Source of the DNA: an uncultured Prevotella sp.
GTDB taxonomy: Bacteria; Bacteroidota; Bacteroidia; Bacteroidales; Bacteroidaceae
Length of the DNA: 64,000 nt
Direction of reading: 5' to 3'
Assembly: GCA_900322035.1 (NCBI GenBank)
Contig: ONYL01000001.1
Span: forward strand, 62,001-126,000
This document shows positions 26,484-35,757 of this stretch, piece after piece. The first letter of the stretch is position 1. Each line of letters starts with the position of its first letter. Made by a program: the position numbers and the translations under genes. The notes beneath the pieces are model-generated. The model did not search any database, had not been told where the DNA came from, and worked only from the letters and a program-made list of their open reading frames with translations.

Positions 26484-26603
26484 TGTAGCATGAATCCCCA
26501 AGTCAGAACGAGCGTTACAACACTGCTAAGTTCCTATTAAATCAACAGAGAATTCTGGAATTCACTATAGCTTATCTCCACAAGAAAAAAATCATAATAA
26601 AAT

Positions 26604-26610
26604 AGGAGAA
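26604..26610 (+). promoter_or_regulatory. Shine-Dalgarno site of thiL (decides a TTG start)
   Basis: AGGAGAA lies 7 bp before TTG at 26618. Strong SD sites are uncommon in this genome, and this one fixes the non-ATG start. Confidence 0.7.
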
Positions 26611-26617
26611 ACAAATT

Positions 26618-27730
26618 TTGGAAATATCAGAAATTGGAGAATTCGGTCTCATACACCGTCTCACAGACAATATCAAGCCTAAAAACGAAAGTACACTGAA
26701 AGGTGTAGGCGACGACTGCGCCGTGATGCATTATCCCGACAAGGAAGTACTCATCACAAGCGACATGCTTATGGAAGGCGTACATTTCGACCTTACCTAC
26801 ATCGATTTGGAAACATTGGGCTACAAAAGTGCAATGGTCAACATCAGCGACGTGTTTGCCATGAATGGCACACCTCGGCAAATGATTGTCAGCATCGCCC
26901 TCGGACGGCGTTTCAAAGTGGAAGATCTTGAGAATTTCTACAAAGGACTTCGAGAGGCTTGCGACAAATGGGGCGTCGACATTGTGGGAGGTGACACAAC
27001 TTCTTCGTTCACCGGACTGGCCATCAGCATCACTTGCATCGGTGAGGCCACGCGCGAAGACATCGTCTACCGCAATGGAGCACATGAGACCGATCTGATC
27101 TGTGTAACGGGTGATTTAGGGGCCGCATATATGGGACTGCAGATTCTTGAGCGTGAGAAGAGCGTGTACTATTCACAGCTGACCAAACTCAACAACCAAA
27201 TCCGCGACGCTAAGGAAAAAGGCGACACTAAACTTGTGGACCACCTACAGAAGCAGTTCAGACTTTTGGAAGATTTCCAACCGGACTTCGCGGGCAAGGA
27301 ATATCTCATCGACCGGCAACTGAAGCCCGAGGCCCGTGGCGACATCATTCTGCGGCTCAAGGAAGCAGGAGTGCGCCCTACAGCCATGATGGACATTTCC
27401 GACGGGCTCAGCTCTGAGCTCCTTCACATCTGCAAAGCCAGCAACTGTGGGTGTCGGGTCTATGAGAAAAATATACCTATCGACTATCAGACAGCCGTCA
27501 CCTGCGAAGAATTCAATATGAATCTCACGACAGCGGCCTTGAATGGTGGTGAGGATTACGAATTACTTTTCACTGTCCCTATCGGCGACCACGAGAAAGT
27601 GAAGGACATGGAAGGCGTGAAACAAATCGGATATATCACAAAACCGGAACTTGGCAAGCGGCTCGTCACCCGCGACGGCGCTGAGTTTGACCTCCAGGCA
27701 CAAGGCTGGAATCCACTGAAAAAGGATTGA
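26618..27730 (+). CDS. thiL: Thiamine-monophosphate kinase
   Basis: A 370-residue kinase of the AIRS/PurM-like fold that makes thiamine diphosphate from the monophosphate. GVGDDCAVM, SDMLMEGVHFDL, DVFAMNGTPRQ, VGGDTTSS and MMDISDGLSSEL are the expected metal and nucleotide sites. It has an insertion of about 45 residues near the middle (SQLTKLNNQIRDAKEKGDTK), as in other Bacteroidetes enzymes. The start is TTG: the first in-frame ATG lies after the conserved GDD motif, and an AGGAGAA site stands upstream. The product is the cofactor used by transketolase in this window. Confidence 0.93.
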   Translation: MEISEIGEFGLIHRLTDNIKPKNESTLKGVGDDCAVMHYPDKEVLITSDMLMEGVHFDLTYIDLETLGYKSAMVNISDVFAMNGTPRQMIVSIALGRRFKVEDLENFYKGLREACDKWGVDIVGGDTTSSFTGLAISITCIGEATREDIVYRNGAHETDLICVTGDLGAAYMGLQILEREKSVYYSQLTKLNNQIRDAKEKGDTKLVDHLQKQFRLLEDFQPDFAGKEYLIDRQLKPEARGDIILRLKEAGVRPTAMMDISDGLSSELLHICKASNCGCRVYEKNIPIDYQTAVTCEEFNMNLTTAALNGGEDYELLFTVPIGDHEKVKDMEGVKQIGYITKPELGKRLVTRDGAEFDLQAQGWNPLKKD

Positions 27731-27782
27731 AAAACCGCATCATCTCTGTATCTTTTTCAGAGGAAAGACGTAAAACATCAGG

Positions 27783-27810
27783 ATCTCCCTCCCCTATTGT
27801 GGAGGGAGAT
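27783..27810 (+). terminator. Hairpin downstream of thiL
   Basis: A perfect 10-bp stem ATCTCCCTCC/GGAGGGAGAT with an 8-nt loop, 52 bp after the thiL stop. There is no T-run, so it may stabilise the 3' end rather than terminate alone. Confidence 0.5.
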
Positions 27811-28093
27811 TCAGTAATAGATGAACCTTGGAGCAAAGGTGGAATCACCAGAAGAAGATTTATCGTCTTCTCCATCTCCTGTTTTCGTCACAGGAACACC
27901 CAAGCCTAAGGACACTGACCATAGATAACCAATTCGTTTAGAAGCCCATAATTCCGTATTGTTTTCGTATCGAAACCTGCAAAGCAATAACTTTCAATGA
28001 TTTATGGCTTCGTTACTGTATCAATGACAGTTTCGTCCGAAAGTCAGCTTTCTGTTAAGGTATATTAAACAGAAAAGTTTTTCCAATCTGCGC

Positions 28094-28124
28094 TTGGTGG
28101 AAAAAAAGAAAAACACTACCTTTG
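28094..28124 (+). promoter_or_regulatory. tRNA-Phe promoter
   Basis: TTG 28094-28096, a 20-bp spacer, then TACCTTTG 28117-28124; the tRNA begins 20 bp downstream. Confidence 0.75.
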
Positions 28125-28143
28125 CATTACAAAACAAAAAAAT

Positions 28144-28216
28144 GGTACCTTAGCTCAGGTGGTAGAGCAATGGACTGAAAATCCATGTGTCCTTGGTTCA
28201 ACTCCAAGAGGTACCA
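28144..28216 (+). tRNA. trnF: tRNA-Phe (GAA)
   Basis: 73 nt with a complete cloverleaf: acceptor stem GGTACCT/AGGTACC, D arm with AGCTCAGGTGGTAGAGC, anticodon stem ATGGA/TCCAT enclosing CTGAAAA (anticodon GAA), T arm CTTGG-TTCAACT-CCAAG, discriminator A. The 3' CCA is not encoded, so it is added after transcription. It is flanked by its own promoter and terminator. Confidence 0.97.
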
Positions 28217-28230
28217 CTCCTCCTTTCATT

Positions 28231-28266
28231 AGCCCGGTTCGCGAAAGCGGCCGGGTTTTGATTTTC
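28231..28266 (+). terminator. Terminator of tRNA-Phe
   Basis: A stem based on CCCGG/CCGGG around a short loop, followed by TTTTGATTTT, 15 bp after the tRNA. Confidence 0.7.
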
Positions 28267-28440
28267 TATAAAGTCAAGGTTTTTTAGCGGTTCAACGATT
28301 CTGATACAGTATGGATGACTTTTGGAGTTTTTCAGCTATAAAGGAATATTCCACAGGCAATTGTTATTACGCCCGCTGTTCTTTGCCTTGGAGTTGCTTA
28401 AGTTTAAACATACCTGTTCACGCACAACAACTCACCCGGC

Positions 28441-29121
28441 TCAAGGCATGACAAAGAGAGTCTGACCTTCCACACGGAAATGCACATCTATACCAGCAAA
28501 AGTCATACCATAAACGCGGAGCGGATCGGCATGATAGTGCGGACGTGGATCTTGCGCCAGAACGTCGCGCAATTGTTCCAAAAGCTCTGTATCCATCCCT
28601 TCTTTGCGCAAATATTCTTCGACGGCAGGCGAAAAGACAACCCGCAGTGTCTGCCAGCTGTGGGCATCCACAAAACCACTTCGTGCTTCAGCATGAGCGT
28701 CGGCAAAAGGCACGTAAGGCTTGATGTCATAAATGGGCGTGCCATCTTTTAGATCAGCACCAAGCACATGGATCAGAGGTCCGTTATAGCTCTCCCACTC
28801 TATTCGTTCGAGGCGGACCGACGAGAGCCCCAAAGGATTAGGCCGATAGGGACTACGTGAGGCGAACACGCCCACTTTCTCGTTGCCGCCAAGCCTCGGA
28901 GGTCTTACCACAGGTGAGAACGCCTTATGCCGATTGGCTGAGAAGCCCCAGATGAGCCACAGGAAATCGAAGCCTTCAAGCCCCCGCAAGGCATCTGCAC
29001 AGCGATATTCGGGCTCGAAAACAATCGTACCTTGGAGAGAGGCCACGACGTTGCTTTGCTTTGGAATTCCAAACTTGCTCCCAAAGGGCGAGTGAAAAGT
29101 TGCTATAGACTTGATTTCCAT
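28441..29121 (-). CDS. trmO: tRNA (t6A37-N6)-methyltransferase TrmO
   Basis: A 226-residue TsaA/YaeB-family protein. TrmO uses SAM to methylate N6 of t6A37 (m6t6A) in some Thr tRNAs. The N-terminal beta-barrel domain shows FHSPFGSKFGIPKQ, GLEGFDFLWLIWGF, RPPRLGGNEKVGVFASRSPYRPNPLGLSSVRL and GADLKDGTPIYDIKPYVPFAD, the classic family signatures. The C-terminal part (DPRPHYHADPLRVYGMTFAGIDV) is also conserved. It starts 3 bp after the LTA-synthase-like gene and so is co-transcribed with it. Confidence 0.95.
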   Translation of the reverse strand: MEIKSIATFHSPFGSKFGIPKQSNVVASLQGTIVFEPEYRCADALRGLEGFDFLWLIWGFSANRHKAFSPVVRPPRLGGNEKVGVFASRSPYRPNPLGLSSVRLERIEWESYNGPLIHVLGADLKDGTPIYDIKPYVPFADAHAEARSGFVDAHSWQTLRVVFSPAVEEYLRKEGMDTELLEQLRDVLAQDPRPHYHADPLRVYGMTFAGIDVHFRVEGQTLFVMP

Positions 29122-29124
29122 TCT

Positions 29125-30930
29125 CTACAAATTAGCGATTACATCATACAACTTCTGCAAATAGGCCTTGCCCCGCAAAAGATTACTGCCCTTGCACGGA
29201 CCCTCGTCAACGACGATTTTGGTAGCCTGGTTGTCGTAGATCAGACGGTTCTGCCTATCGGCTATGCCAAAGGCATCGGGAATCGTGAAGAAGGCAAAAT
29301 GAGGGATGCTGGGATCCAACAAGTCTTTACTGAAGGTGAAATCTTCGTGACTGATACCCAACTGGGCAAGCAGCGTGGCGGCAATATCCTGCTGTGAGCC
29401 ATATACCTCCAAACGCTGGTGACCATCGACAGCTCCTCCTGTTATGATCAACGGGATTTGAAAGCGTGACAGGGTCAGGTTGTCTATCCGTTCAGGATAT
29501 GCGCCCAAATGGTCGGCAACAAGAATCATTACGGATCGTTTCCATCGTCCGGACCGTTTCAGCCAATCTATGAAGCGCCCTATTTGCATGTCGGTGTAAG
29601 CGAAGGCGTTCAACCTTTTATTACGATGAAGCCGCACTGGAACATCAAAAGGCTCATGCGAACTTGAAGTCTGGATGACACGCAACTCAGGTCCCGCAGA
29701 ACGCGATAGGTTAATGTCTCTCTCTACATAGTCAAACAGCGGTCCGTCGGGGACACCCCATTTGCTCATCCTATACTTCAAGGGGAAATCCTTATCTGAT
29801 ACAAGTCTGGTATAACCTTGAGATACAAGATAGGCACGTTGGCTGCAGAAATCTATGTCACCACCGTAGTAATAGGTAGCAGCCTTGTAACCTCCATTGA
29901 TCATCGACCGTGCAATGGAAGGCAAACGGCCGGCCTTACCCGTATACTTCATGATACTCATAGAAGGCTGGGCAGGAAATCCGCTCAGCACAGCGACAAG
30001 CCCGCGGTCGGTGCGAAAACTGTTGGCATAGAAGTTTTCAAACATCACTCCTTCATCGGCGAGACGGCAAAGATTCGGTGTCGCGCCCGTTTTCATGACA
30101 AGACGTGAAAAACTCTCCATCACTATGATGAACACATCAGGCCGACGTTGTTTGAGCACGATACGCGTAGAATCAGAACTGGTAGGAGTCATCATATGAA
30201 AAATCCTCGTGGCTTCACCATCATTCATAAAACGATATTGGGCACCGAAATCCCTTTGTTTAGAAAACGACTCCATCAGTGAGAACACAGGATTCACGGC
30301 TGCATGATTCAACGACTCATTTTCGCTGAAATATACTTCTCCGGTGTTCATCGTCGAGACGGTCACTCCCCCGCGTATAGGCAAGAAAAGCAAGGCTGTG
30401 CACAATGACAGCAGAAGGGTGGCAAGGATTCTGTGAGGTTCACGGTTAGGCCTCACCCCTCTGGGAGGACGCCGATGTAGACAGATCAAAAAAGACGCGG
30501 CGAACAAAATGAGGAGAAGTATCAAAACGGCATTCTCTTTCGCTCCCCCACTGGCGAGGGCATCACGGGGAGATGAAAAGAAATAGAATATCGGAGTGGT
30601 GTCGAGTGGAAAACGCCAATAGCCATACAATACGGCATTGAGCACATGAAGAAAGACCACGACCCACGTCATGAGCAAATAGTAGAATCGTCTTAGCTGC
30701 CTTCCAGACGAAGCCCACACGCTAACAATCAGCGACAACGCCGGAAAGACCGTGAGATAGCCAGCAAGGGAAAAATCCAGGGGCAAGCCATGCCACAACA
30801 CGTTCAGCCAGTCGACGAGTCCGAAAGTAGAGTAAGTAGACCAGTTGTAAAGCATGAACGCAACTTTCAGCAGGAGGAAGAGAATTACCCAATAGATAAA
30901 GCCTCCGACAAGAACTTTTATTTTTTTCAT
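29125..30930 (-). CDS. LTA-synthase-like membrane sulfatase-fold protein
   Basis: 601 residues: about five transmembrane helices in the first 200 (MKKIKVLVGGFIYWVILFLL and others), then an alkaline-phosphatase/sulfatase domain outside the membrane. Metal and nucleophile sites are VMESFS (Glu), FRTDRG (Thr nucleophile position), TSSSHEPF (His) and VADHLG (Asp-His). The fold matches the LtaS/OpgB/EptA group, which transfer phospho-alcohol groups to envelope glycans or lipids. Gram-negative Bacteroidetes lack lipoteichoic acid, so the acceptor is unknown. A perfect promoter stands almost on top of the start codon, so the message may be leaderless. trmO follows 3 bp downstream. Confidence 0.88.
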   Translation of the reverse strand: MKKIKVLVGGFIYWVILFLLLKVAFMLYNWSTYSTFGLVDWLNVLWHGLPLDFSLAGYLTVFPALSLIVSVWASSGRQLRRFYYLLMTWVVVFLHVLNAVLYGYWRFPLDTTPIFYFFSSPRDALASGGAKENAVLILLLILFAASFLICLHRRPPRGVRPNREPHRILATLLLSLCTALLFLPIRGGVTVSTMNTGEVYFSENESLNHAAVNPVFSLMESFSKQRDFGAQYRFMNDGEATRIFHMMTPTSSDSTRIVLKQRRPDVFIIVMESFSRLVMKTGATPNLCRLADEGVMFENFYANSFRTDRGLVAVLSGFPAQPSMSIMKYTGKAGRLPSIARSMINGGYKAATYYYGGDIDFCSQRAYLVSQGYTRLVSDKDFPLKYRMSKWGVPDGPLFDYVERDINLSRSAGPELRVIQTSSSHEPFDVPVRLHRNKRLNAFAYTDMQIGRFIDWLKRSGRWKRSVMILVADHLGAYPERIDNLTLSRFQIPLIITGGAVDGHQRLEVYGSQQDIAATLLAQLGISHEDFTFSKDLLDPSIPHFAFFTIPDAFGIADRQNRLIYDNQATKIVVDEGPCKGSNLLRGKAYLQKLYDVIANL

Positions 30931-30935
30931 GACCG

Positions 30936-30965
30936 CAAAGGTATAGAAAAAAAGCGATGAGACAA
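30936..30965 (-). promoter_or_regulatory. Promoter of the LTA-synthase-like gene, almost on the start codon
   Basis: On the minus strand: TTG (30965-30963), 19-bp spacer, TACCTTTG (30943-30936). The last G is only 5 nt before ATG (30930), where the transcription start is expected. Confidence 0.7.
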
Positions 30966-31093
30966 AACCGAATATCTACATTTATCCCCGTCAGCTGTTT
31001 TTTTCGTTCCTCGCTGTTTTGTACATTGGCTTTGCCGATAACTAAGAATCATCTGGACACTATTGGGTATGTTGGAAAGCCTATCCATCAGCC

Positions 31094-31136
31094 TAAAAAA
31101 AAGAGGTTGTCTGTTCAAGCGAACAGACAACCTCTT
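31094..31136 (-). terminator. Terminator of the infC-rpmI-rplT unit
   Basis: A perfect 16-bp stem (arms 31101-31116 and 31121-31136) with a 4-nt loop, followed on the minus strand by an eight-base T-run (8 A at 31095-31102 on plus). 18 bp past the rplT stop. Confidence 0.92.
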
Positions 31137-31154
31137 ATCTTGAGAAATACTAAT

Positions 31155-31499
31155 TTACTTCACCTTGTCAACGATGGCTTTGAAAGCCTCGGGATTGTTC
31201 ATAGCGAGATCGGCCAACACTTTACGGTTGATCTCGATACCAGCCTTGTGAAGGGCCCCCATGAGCTGAGAGTAGCTCAAGTTCTCCATGCGGGCTGCCG
31301 CATTGATACGCTGAATCCAAAGAGCGCGGAAGTTGCGCTTCTTGGTGCGACGGTCACGATAAGCGTAGGTAAGACCCTTTTCCCAAGTGTTCTTAGCTAC
31401 TGTCCAAACATTCTTTCTTGCTCCGTAATAACCTTTTGTGAGCTTAAGAATTCTCTTTCTCTTTGCTTTAGATGCAACGTGATTTACTGATCTTGGCAT
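31155..31499 (-). CDS. rplT: 50S ribosomal protein L20
   Basis: 114 residues, the usual size. [50 protein letters not shown] and [10 protein letters not shown] are all typical of L20, which binds 23S rRNA early in 50S assembly. It is the last gene of the infC-rpmI-rplT unit, 39 bp after rpmI. In some bacteria L20 represses this operon; I see no clear L20 binding structure here. Confidence 0.98.
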   Translation of the reverse strand: MPRSVNHVASKAKRKRILKLTKGYYGARKNVWTVAKNTWEKGLTYAYRDRRTKKRNFRALWIQRINAAARMENLSYSQLMGALHKAGIEINRKVLADLAMNNPEAFKAIVDKVK

Positions 31500-31538
31500 A
31501 ATTTTGTTTCTTTTAAAGTTCGACCAAAAAGTTAATGA

Positions 31539-31736
31539 TTAACGGAGGCAGAGCAAGTCGCGCACCTGCTTGAGGTTCGAACCGTCAACGAGAGTCTGAT
31601 GATCCAGATTTCTCTTCTGCTTCTTTGTCTTCTTAGTCAGAATGTGACTGTGGTAAGCGTGATGTCTCTTGATCTTACCAGTTCCGGTGAATGTGAATCT
31701 CTTCTTTGCGCCGGAGTTTGTCTTTACTTTTGGCAT
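31539..31736 (-). CDS. rpmI: 50S ribosomal protein L35
   Basis: 65 residues, rich in Lys and Arg. [40 protein letters not shown] sequence is diagnostic ([14 protein letters not shown], then [13 protein letters not shown]). It lies between infC and rplT in the standard order, 82 bp after infC. Confidence 0.98.
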   Translation of the reverse strand: MPKVKTNSGAKKRFTFTGTGKIKRHHAYHSHILTKKTKKQKRNLDHQTLVDGSNLKQVRDLLCLR

Positions 31737-31818
31737 TTTTGCTGTTATTTAATTTGTTATTAATAATAGAGGTGGCAACGTATATACCAGGACGTTACGC
31801 ACACTCCAGAATGTTGGC

Positions 31819-32517
31819 TTATTTTTCTTCGCTCCCGGAGGAGAGCTTTTTCAAAGCGTCGGCACCGTTTTTGGCATTGGCAAAGAGTCCATTGTTCTTG
31901 GCATCCTGCTCCTTTTGAGCCTCAGCCTGAGCCTTGGCTGCTGCCTCAGCAGCAAGACGGTCACGCTTCTGCTGGCTCTGCTTAATGGTGCCACTCTTCT
32001 TTGGCGCAAGGTAGATAAACATTTTCTTGCCTTCCAATTTAGGCATTTGTTCCACCTTGCCATACTCTTCCAAATCATTGGCAAAGCGCAACAACAACAC
32101 CTCGCCTTGATCCTTAAAGAGTATTGAGCGACCATGGAAGAAGACATATGCACGCACCTTATTGCCATCTTCAAGAAACTCCTGAGCGTGTTTCAGCTTG
32201 AACTGATAGTCGTGCTCATCGGTCTGAGGTCCAAATCGAATTTCCTTCGTCTCTACCTTGACCTGCTTCTGACGCATTTCCTTCTGACGCTTCTTCTGCT
32301 GATAGAGAAACTTGCTATAGTCGATGATGCGACAAACAGGTGGCTGAGCATTGGGGGATATCTCCACCAAGTCTTGTCCTTGCTGGCGTGCCAGATCAAG
32401 GGCTTTGCGCGTGGGCATTACTTCTGCTCCACTATCGCTTACCACTCTTACTTCCCTAACGTGAATTTGTTCGTTCACGCGGTACTGGGCTTTCATTGTC
32501 TTTTTGTCATTCTTCAT
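31819..32517 (-). CDS. infC: Translation initiation factor IF-3
   Basis: 232 residues. The N-domain ([34 protein letters not shown]), the linker helix and the C-domain ([31 protein letters not shown]) are complete by about residue 175. The last 55 residues are a charged, Ala/Gln/Lys-rich tail ([20 protein letters not shown]), absent in E. coli IF-3 (180 residues) but common in Bacteroidetes. It has its own promoter after the thrS terminator. The ATG at 32517 is an ordinary start, unlike the AUU start of enterobacterial infC, so that form of feedback is not expected. Confidence 0.97.
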   Translation of the reverse strand: MKNDKKTMKAQYRVNEQIHVREVRVVSDSGAEVMPTRKALDLARQQGQDLVEISPNAQPPVCRIIDYSKFLYQQKKRQKEMRQKQVKVETKEIRFGPQTDEHDYQFKLKHAQEFLEDGNKVRAYVFFHGRSILFKDQGEVLLLRFANDLEEYGKVEQMPKLEGKKMFIYLAPKKSGTIKQSQQKRDRLAAEAAAKAQAEAQKEQDAKNNGLFANAKNGADALKKLSSGSEEK

Positions 32518-32583
32518 TAACTATACACAAGTCTTTTTTAAAGTTTTTATTATGAAAAGGGTACAATACCTCATTTCAAGGCG

Positions 32584-32614
32584 CAAAGTTACTAAAACCA
32601 ACTGACACTGCCAA
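32584..32614 (-). promoter_or_regulatory. infC promoter
   Basis: On the minus strand: TTG (32614-32612), 20-bp spacer, TAACTTTG (32591-32584), between the thrS terminator and infC. Confidence 0.7.
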
Positions 32615-32625
32615 ACTTTTGCAGT

Positions 32626-32667
32626 TAAAAAAAACAGAGGAGACCCAAGATTATCCTGAGTCTCCTC
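32626..32667 (-). terminator. thrS terminator
   Basis: An 8-bp stem GAGGAGAC/GTCTCCTC (arms 32637-32644 and 32660-32667), followed on the minus strand by CTGTTTTTTTT. 27 bp past the thrS stop codon. Confidence 0.8.
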
Positions 32668-32693
32668 CTAATTATGACTAAATTTTGTGCTAA

Positions 32694-34640
32694 TCAAACA
32701 CCCTTGAGCTGTGCTTTCACTTCATCGTTGACGCGTTGCGCAAACTCTTGCATGGTCATTGTGGCCTGCTCGCCACCACCCTGCTTACGCATACTCACAA
32801 GACCGTCGGCAGCCTCCTTCTCGCCAACAACCAGCATGTAGGGGACGCGCTTAAGTTCGTTGTCACGCACCTTGCGGCCAATCTTCTCATTGCGATCATC
32901 GATAGTGGCTCGCACGTCCACGCTGTCGAAGTAGGCTTTCACCTGCTTAGCATAGTCGTTGTACTTCTCCGAAATGGGCAATATAGCGCACTGGGTAGGT
33001 GTAAGCCACAGGGGGAAGTGACCGGCTGTGTGCTCGATGAGTACTGCTGTAAAACGTTCCAAAGAGCCAAAAGGCGCACGATGGATCATCACAGGAGTCT
33101 GCTTGGAATTATCCTCAGCAGTATACTCCAACTTGAATCGGGCCGGCAAGTTGTAGTCTACCTGGATAGTACCCAACTGCCAACGGCGGCCGATGGCATC
33201 CTTCACCATGAAATCAAGCTTAGGACCATAGAATGCAGCCTCGCCAATTTCTTCGCGGGCCTTGAGTCCCTTCTCCTTGCAAGCCTGGCGGATTGCATTT
33301 TCGCTCGTATCCCAAATCTCGTCGCTGCCGATATACTTCTCTTTGTCGGCGGGGTCACGAAGTGAAATCTGAGCCTCATAGTCGTTGAAGCCGAAGATGC
33401 CGAACACTTTCTGAATAATATCGATCACAGTCTCGAACTCAGCTTTCACCTGGTCGGGGCGCACAAAGATATGGGCATCATCTTGAGTGAAAGTGCGAAC
33501 GCGGGTCAATCCGTGGAGCTCACCGCTCTTCTCATAGCGGAACACAGTTCCGAACTCAGCGATACGAAGGGGCAGATCCTTGTAGGAACGCGGTTTGCGT
33601 GCATATACCTCGCAGTGATGAGGACAGTTCATGGGCTTCAACATATATTCCTCATCCTCCTCGGGGGTGTGAATGGGCTGGAAACTGTCCTTGCCATAGT
33701 GGGCATAATGACCAGAGGTGACATAAAGATTCTTTGAGCCAATACCCGGAGTGATGACCTCCTGGTAGTTGTAAGGCTTGAGAATACGACGCAGCAAGTC
33801 CTGAAGGCGCAGACGCAGCTGAGTGCCCTTAGGCAACCAAATCGGAAGTCCCTTGCCAACGCGGTCTGAGAACATGAAGAGTTCCATCTCCTTACCGATC
33901 TTACGGTGATCGCGCTTCTTGGCCTCTTCGAGCATTACAAGATACTCGTCAAGCATCTTCTTCTTCGGGAACGAAATGCCGTAAATACGTGTCATCTGTT
34001 CACGCTTTGCATCACCGCGCCAGAACGCTCCGGCTACGCTCGTGATTTTCACGGCCTTGATAAGCCCCGTGCTCATCAAGTGAGGACCACGACAAAGATC
34101 AGTGAAGTTGCCTTGGGTGTATGTAGTAATGGTACCGTCCTCCAAGTCCTGATCGATGTGCTCGCACTTGTATTCCTGTCCGTCAGTCTTGAATTCCTTC
34201 AAGGCATCGGCCTTGGAAACCTCGTGACGCACAACAGGCTCGTCCTTCTTGGCCAGTTCCATCATTTTCTGCTCAATCTTTGGGAAATCGTTCTCTGAGA
34301 TTACCTGACCGTTGGCAGGCATCACATCATAGAAGAAACCGTTCTCAATAGCTGGTCCGAATCCAAACTGAATGCCAGGATAAAGTTCCTGTAGTGCCTC
34401 GGCCAATAAGTGAGCAGAGGTATGCCAGAATGTGTGCTTTCCTTCTTCGTCTTCAAACTTATAAAGAGCGATAGTGGCATCGCTGTTGATAGGACGGTTG
34501 AGTTCCACTGTCTCACCATTCACACCGCAAGATACAACGTTGCGGGCGAGAGCCGGTGAGATGCTCTCGGCGATTTGTAACCCAGTTACGCCTGATTCGT
34601 ACTCACGAACAGACCCATCTGGAAAAGTGATTTTAACCAT
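32694..34640 (-). CDS. thrS: Threonyl-tRNA synthetase
   Basis: A 648-residue class II synthetase. Domains in order: TGS (1-62), editing domain with [11 protein letters not shown] (about 72-240), catalytic core, and the anticodon domain (about 540-648). Zinc ligands are the Cys in [12 protein letters not shown], the His in TQDDAHIF and the His in [11 protein letters not shown]; motif 3 is in the last of these. It is followed by its own terminator and then infC. The upstream order ruvX-def-TPR-thrS is a known Bacteroidetes arrangement, here interrupted by an AlkZ-related gene. Confidence 0.98.
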   Translation of the reverse strand: MVKITFPDGSVREYESGVTGLQIAESISPALARNVVSCGVNGETVELNRPINSDATIALYKFEDEEGKHTFWHTSAHLLAEALQELYPGIQFGFGPAIENGFFYDVMPANGQVISENDFPKIEQKMMELAKKDEPVVRHEVSKADALKEFKTDGQEYKCEHIDQDLEDGTITTYTQGNFTDLCRGPHLMSTGLIKAVKITSVAGAFWRGDAKREQMTRIYGISFPKKKMLDEYLVMLEEAKKRDHRKIGKEMELFMFSDRVGKGLPIWLPKGTQLRLRLQDLLRRILKPYNYQEVITPGIGSKNLYVTSGHYAHYGKDSFQPIHTPEEDEEYMLKPMNCPHHCEVYARKPRSYKDLPLRIAEFGTVFRYEKSGELHGLTRVRTFTQDDAHIFVRPDQVKAEFETVIDIIQKVFGIFGFNDYEAQISLRDPADKEKYIGSDEIWDTSENAIRQACKEKGLKAREEIGEAAFYGPKLDFMVKDAIGRRWQLGTIQVDYNLPARFKLEYTAEDNSKQTPVMIHRAPFGSLERFTAVLIEHTAGHFPLWLTPTQCAILPISEKYNDYAKQVKAYFDSVDVRATIDDRNEKIGRKVRDNELKRVPYMLVVGEKEAADGLVSMRKQGGGEQATMTMQEFAQRVNDEVKAQLKGV

Positions 34641-34668
34641 AATACAAACTTAGTTTATTTGATCGGGG

Positions 34669-34700
34669 CAAAAGTACTATTTTATTTTGAATTAAGGCAA
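34669..34700 (-). promoter_or_regulatory. thrS promoter
   Basis: Minus strand TACTTTTG at 34676-34669 (TAnnTTTG form), with TTG at 34700-34698 after a 21-bp spacer. The start codon is 28 bp downstream. Confidence 0.6.
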
Positions 34701-34889
34701 TAATTAACGGAAAATTATCTTAATGGGTTTTAAATACCAAAAAATTGGCAGTCTTAGCCAACGATATATAGCGACATACTTCATGCGACAATTCACAGTC
34801 AGTCAATCCTGAGCCTGAAAACAGGTTGTCAACGAACAAAAAGAATGCATCCGATTTGATCCACTTTGTAGAAAGCCATGTAGCAAAAG

Positions 34890-35702
34890 CTAACCAAGTA
34901 ACTTTATCAGTTGGGGTGAAGTGGCTTGAGGCAACAGTTTCATCAGGTGACACAACAAGTAGTCGTAAGAATCTTTTGGAGAACGTCGGCAGAGCAACCG
35001 TTCTTCTCCAAAGAAATCCTCTGGAGTAGAATAACGGGCCACGCTCCAACCATAACGTCGCCCTTGTCTATCATGACTGTATTCAAAATCAGCTATCAAC
35101 ATTCGACCTCCCATTTGTAGTTTGGTGGTTACAGTCTCAAAGCTCTCCACAGCTGATGTGATTATCCTCTTGCGGATTTTGGGCTGAGTCCTCTGAGCTT
35201 CGCGCAATAGTGGATTGCACTCCCTATGAGCGGGACGGCGACGCTCATAACCACTCAGTTTCCTCAATTCTTTAGAAAGGAGTGATTGATTTTCCTGAAG
35301 GGTTAAGAGTACTTTTTTTTCTTGATTCGAGAGCTGATACTTACTTCGGCGATAATTCATGAAATCCGGGAAATAATCCATGCTGATATACCCCACCTTT
35401 CCATTGAAGAACTTGCCATAAGCCAAGTCGCCCTCAATGATACAACGACCTTTCCAATCCCAAGCTCCCATCGGATCGGCCTGTTCTTCTTCAGCTTCCT
35501 CCCTATCACTATCTAACGAGCCATCACTGAACCACCATCGCGGATCTATATTTTCTTCGATGGAGAAGCCGGGGATTGGACCAGCGAAAAAAGGCAGAAA
35601 ACCCCATTCGTTAGCCAATAACTGCATGTCATTTGAGCATTCTATCATTTTCATATTGTCCTCATCGGCCTTCAGTCCCAATAGAGGAGCATAAGGCTTC
35701 AT
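34890..35702 (-). CDS. AlkZ-related protein
   Basis: A cytosolic protein of 270 residues. It resembles proteins annotated as AlkZ-related (winged-helix YcaQ/AlkZ relatives): EWGFLPFFAGPIPGFSIEE, WDWKGRCIIEGDLAYGKFF, GYISMDYFPDFMNYRR, a helical part with SLLSKELRKLSGY, then the winged-helix part TKLQMGGRMLIADFEY and ARYSTPEDFFGEE. AlkZ enzymes unhook DNA crosslinks, but the relatives of this group are not characterised, and I cannot confirm a catalytic QxQ motif. An acidic stretch (SDREEAEEEQADP) is near residue 70. It sits between the TPR gene and thrS. Confidence 0.72.
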   Translation of the reverse strand: MKPYAPLLGLKADEDNMKMIECSNDMQLLANEWGFLPFFAGPIPGFSIEENIDPRWWFSDGSLDSDREEAEEEQADPMGAWDWKGRCIIEGDLAYGKFFNGKVGYISMDYFPDFMNYRRSKYQLSNQEKKVLLTLQENQSLLSKELRKLSGYERRRPAHRECNPLLREAQRTQPKIRKRIITSAVESFETVTTKLQMGGRMLIADFEYSHDRQGRRYGWSVARYSTPEDFFGEERLLCRRSPKDSYDYLLCHLMKLLPQATSPQLIKLLG

Positions 35703-35757
35703 ATCGATTTACTAAAACAGGGCATTAGTCGTGCTTTTCAAGAATGGCACAGCTTCC

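Larger units (their letters stand above)
27731..28143. other. 413-bp region between thiL and tRNA-Phe
   Basis: This contains a hairpin after thiL (27783-27810) and the tRNA promoter (28094-28124). No convincing gene. Confidence 0.7.

Noticed and set aside
27727..27909. 60-codon plus-strand frame after thiL
   Set aside because: It contains the hairpin arms at 27783-27810 and overlaps the end of thiL; likely chance.
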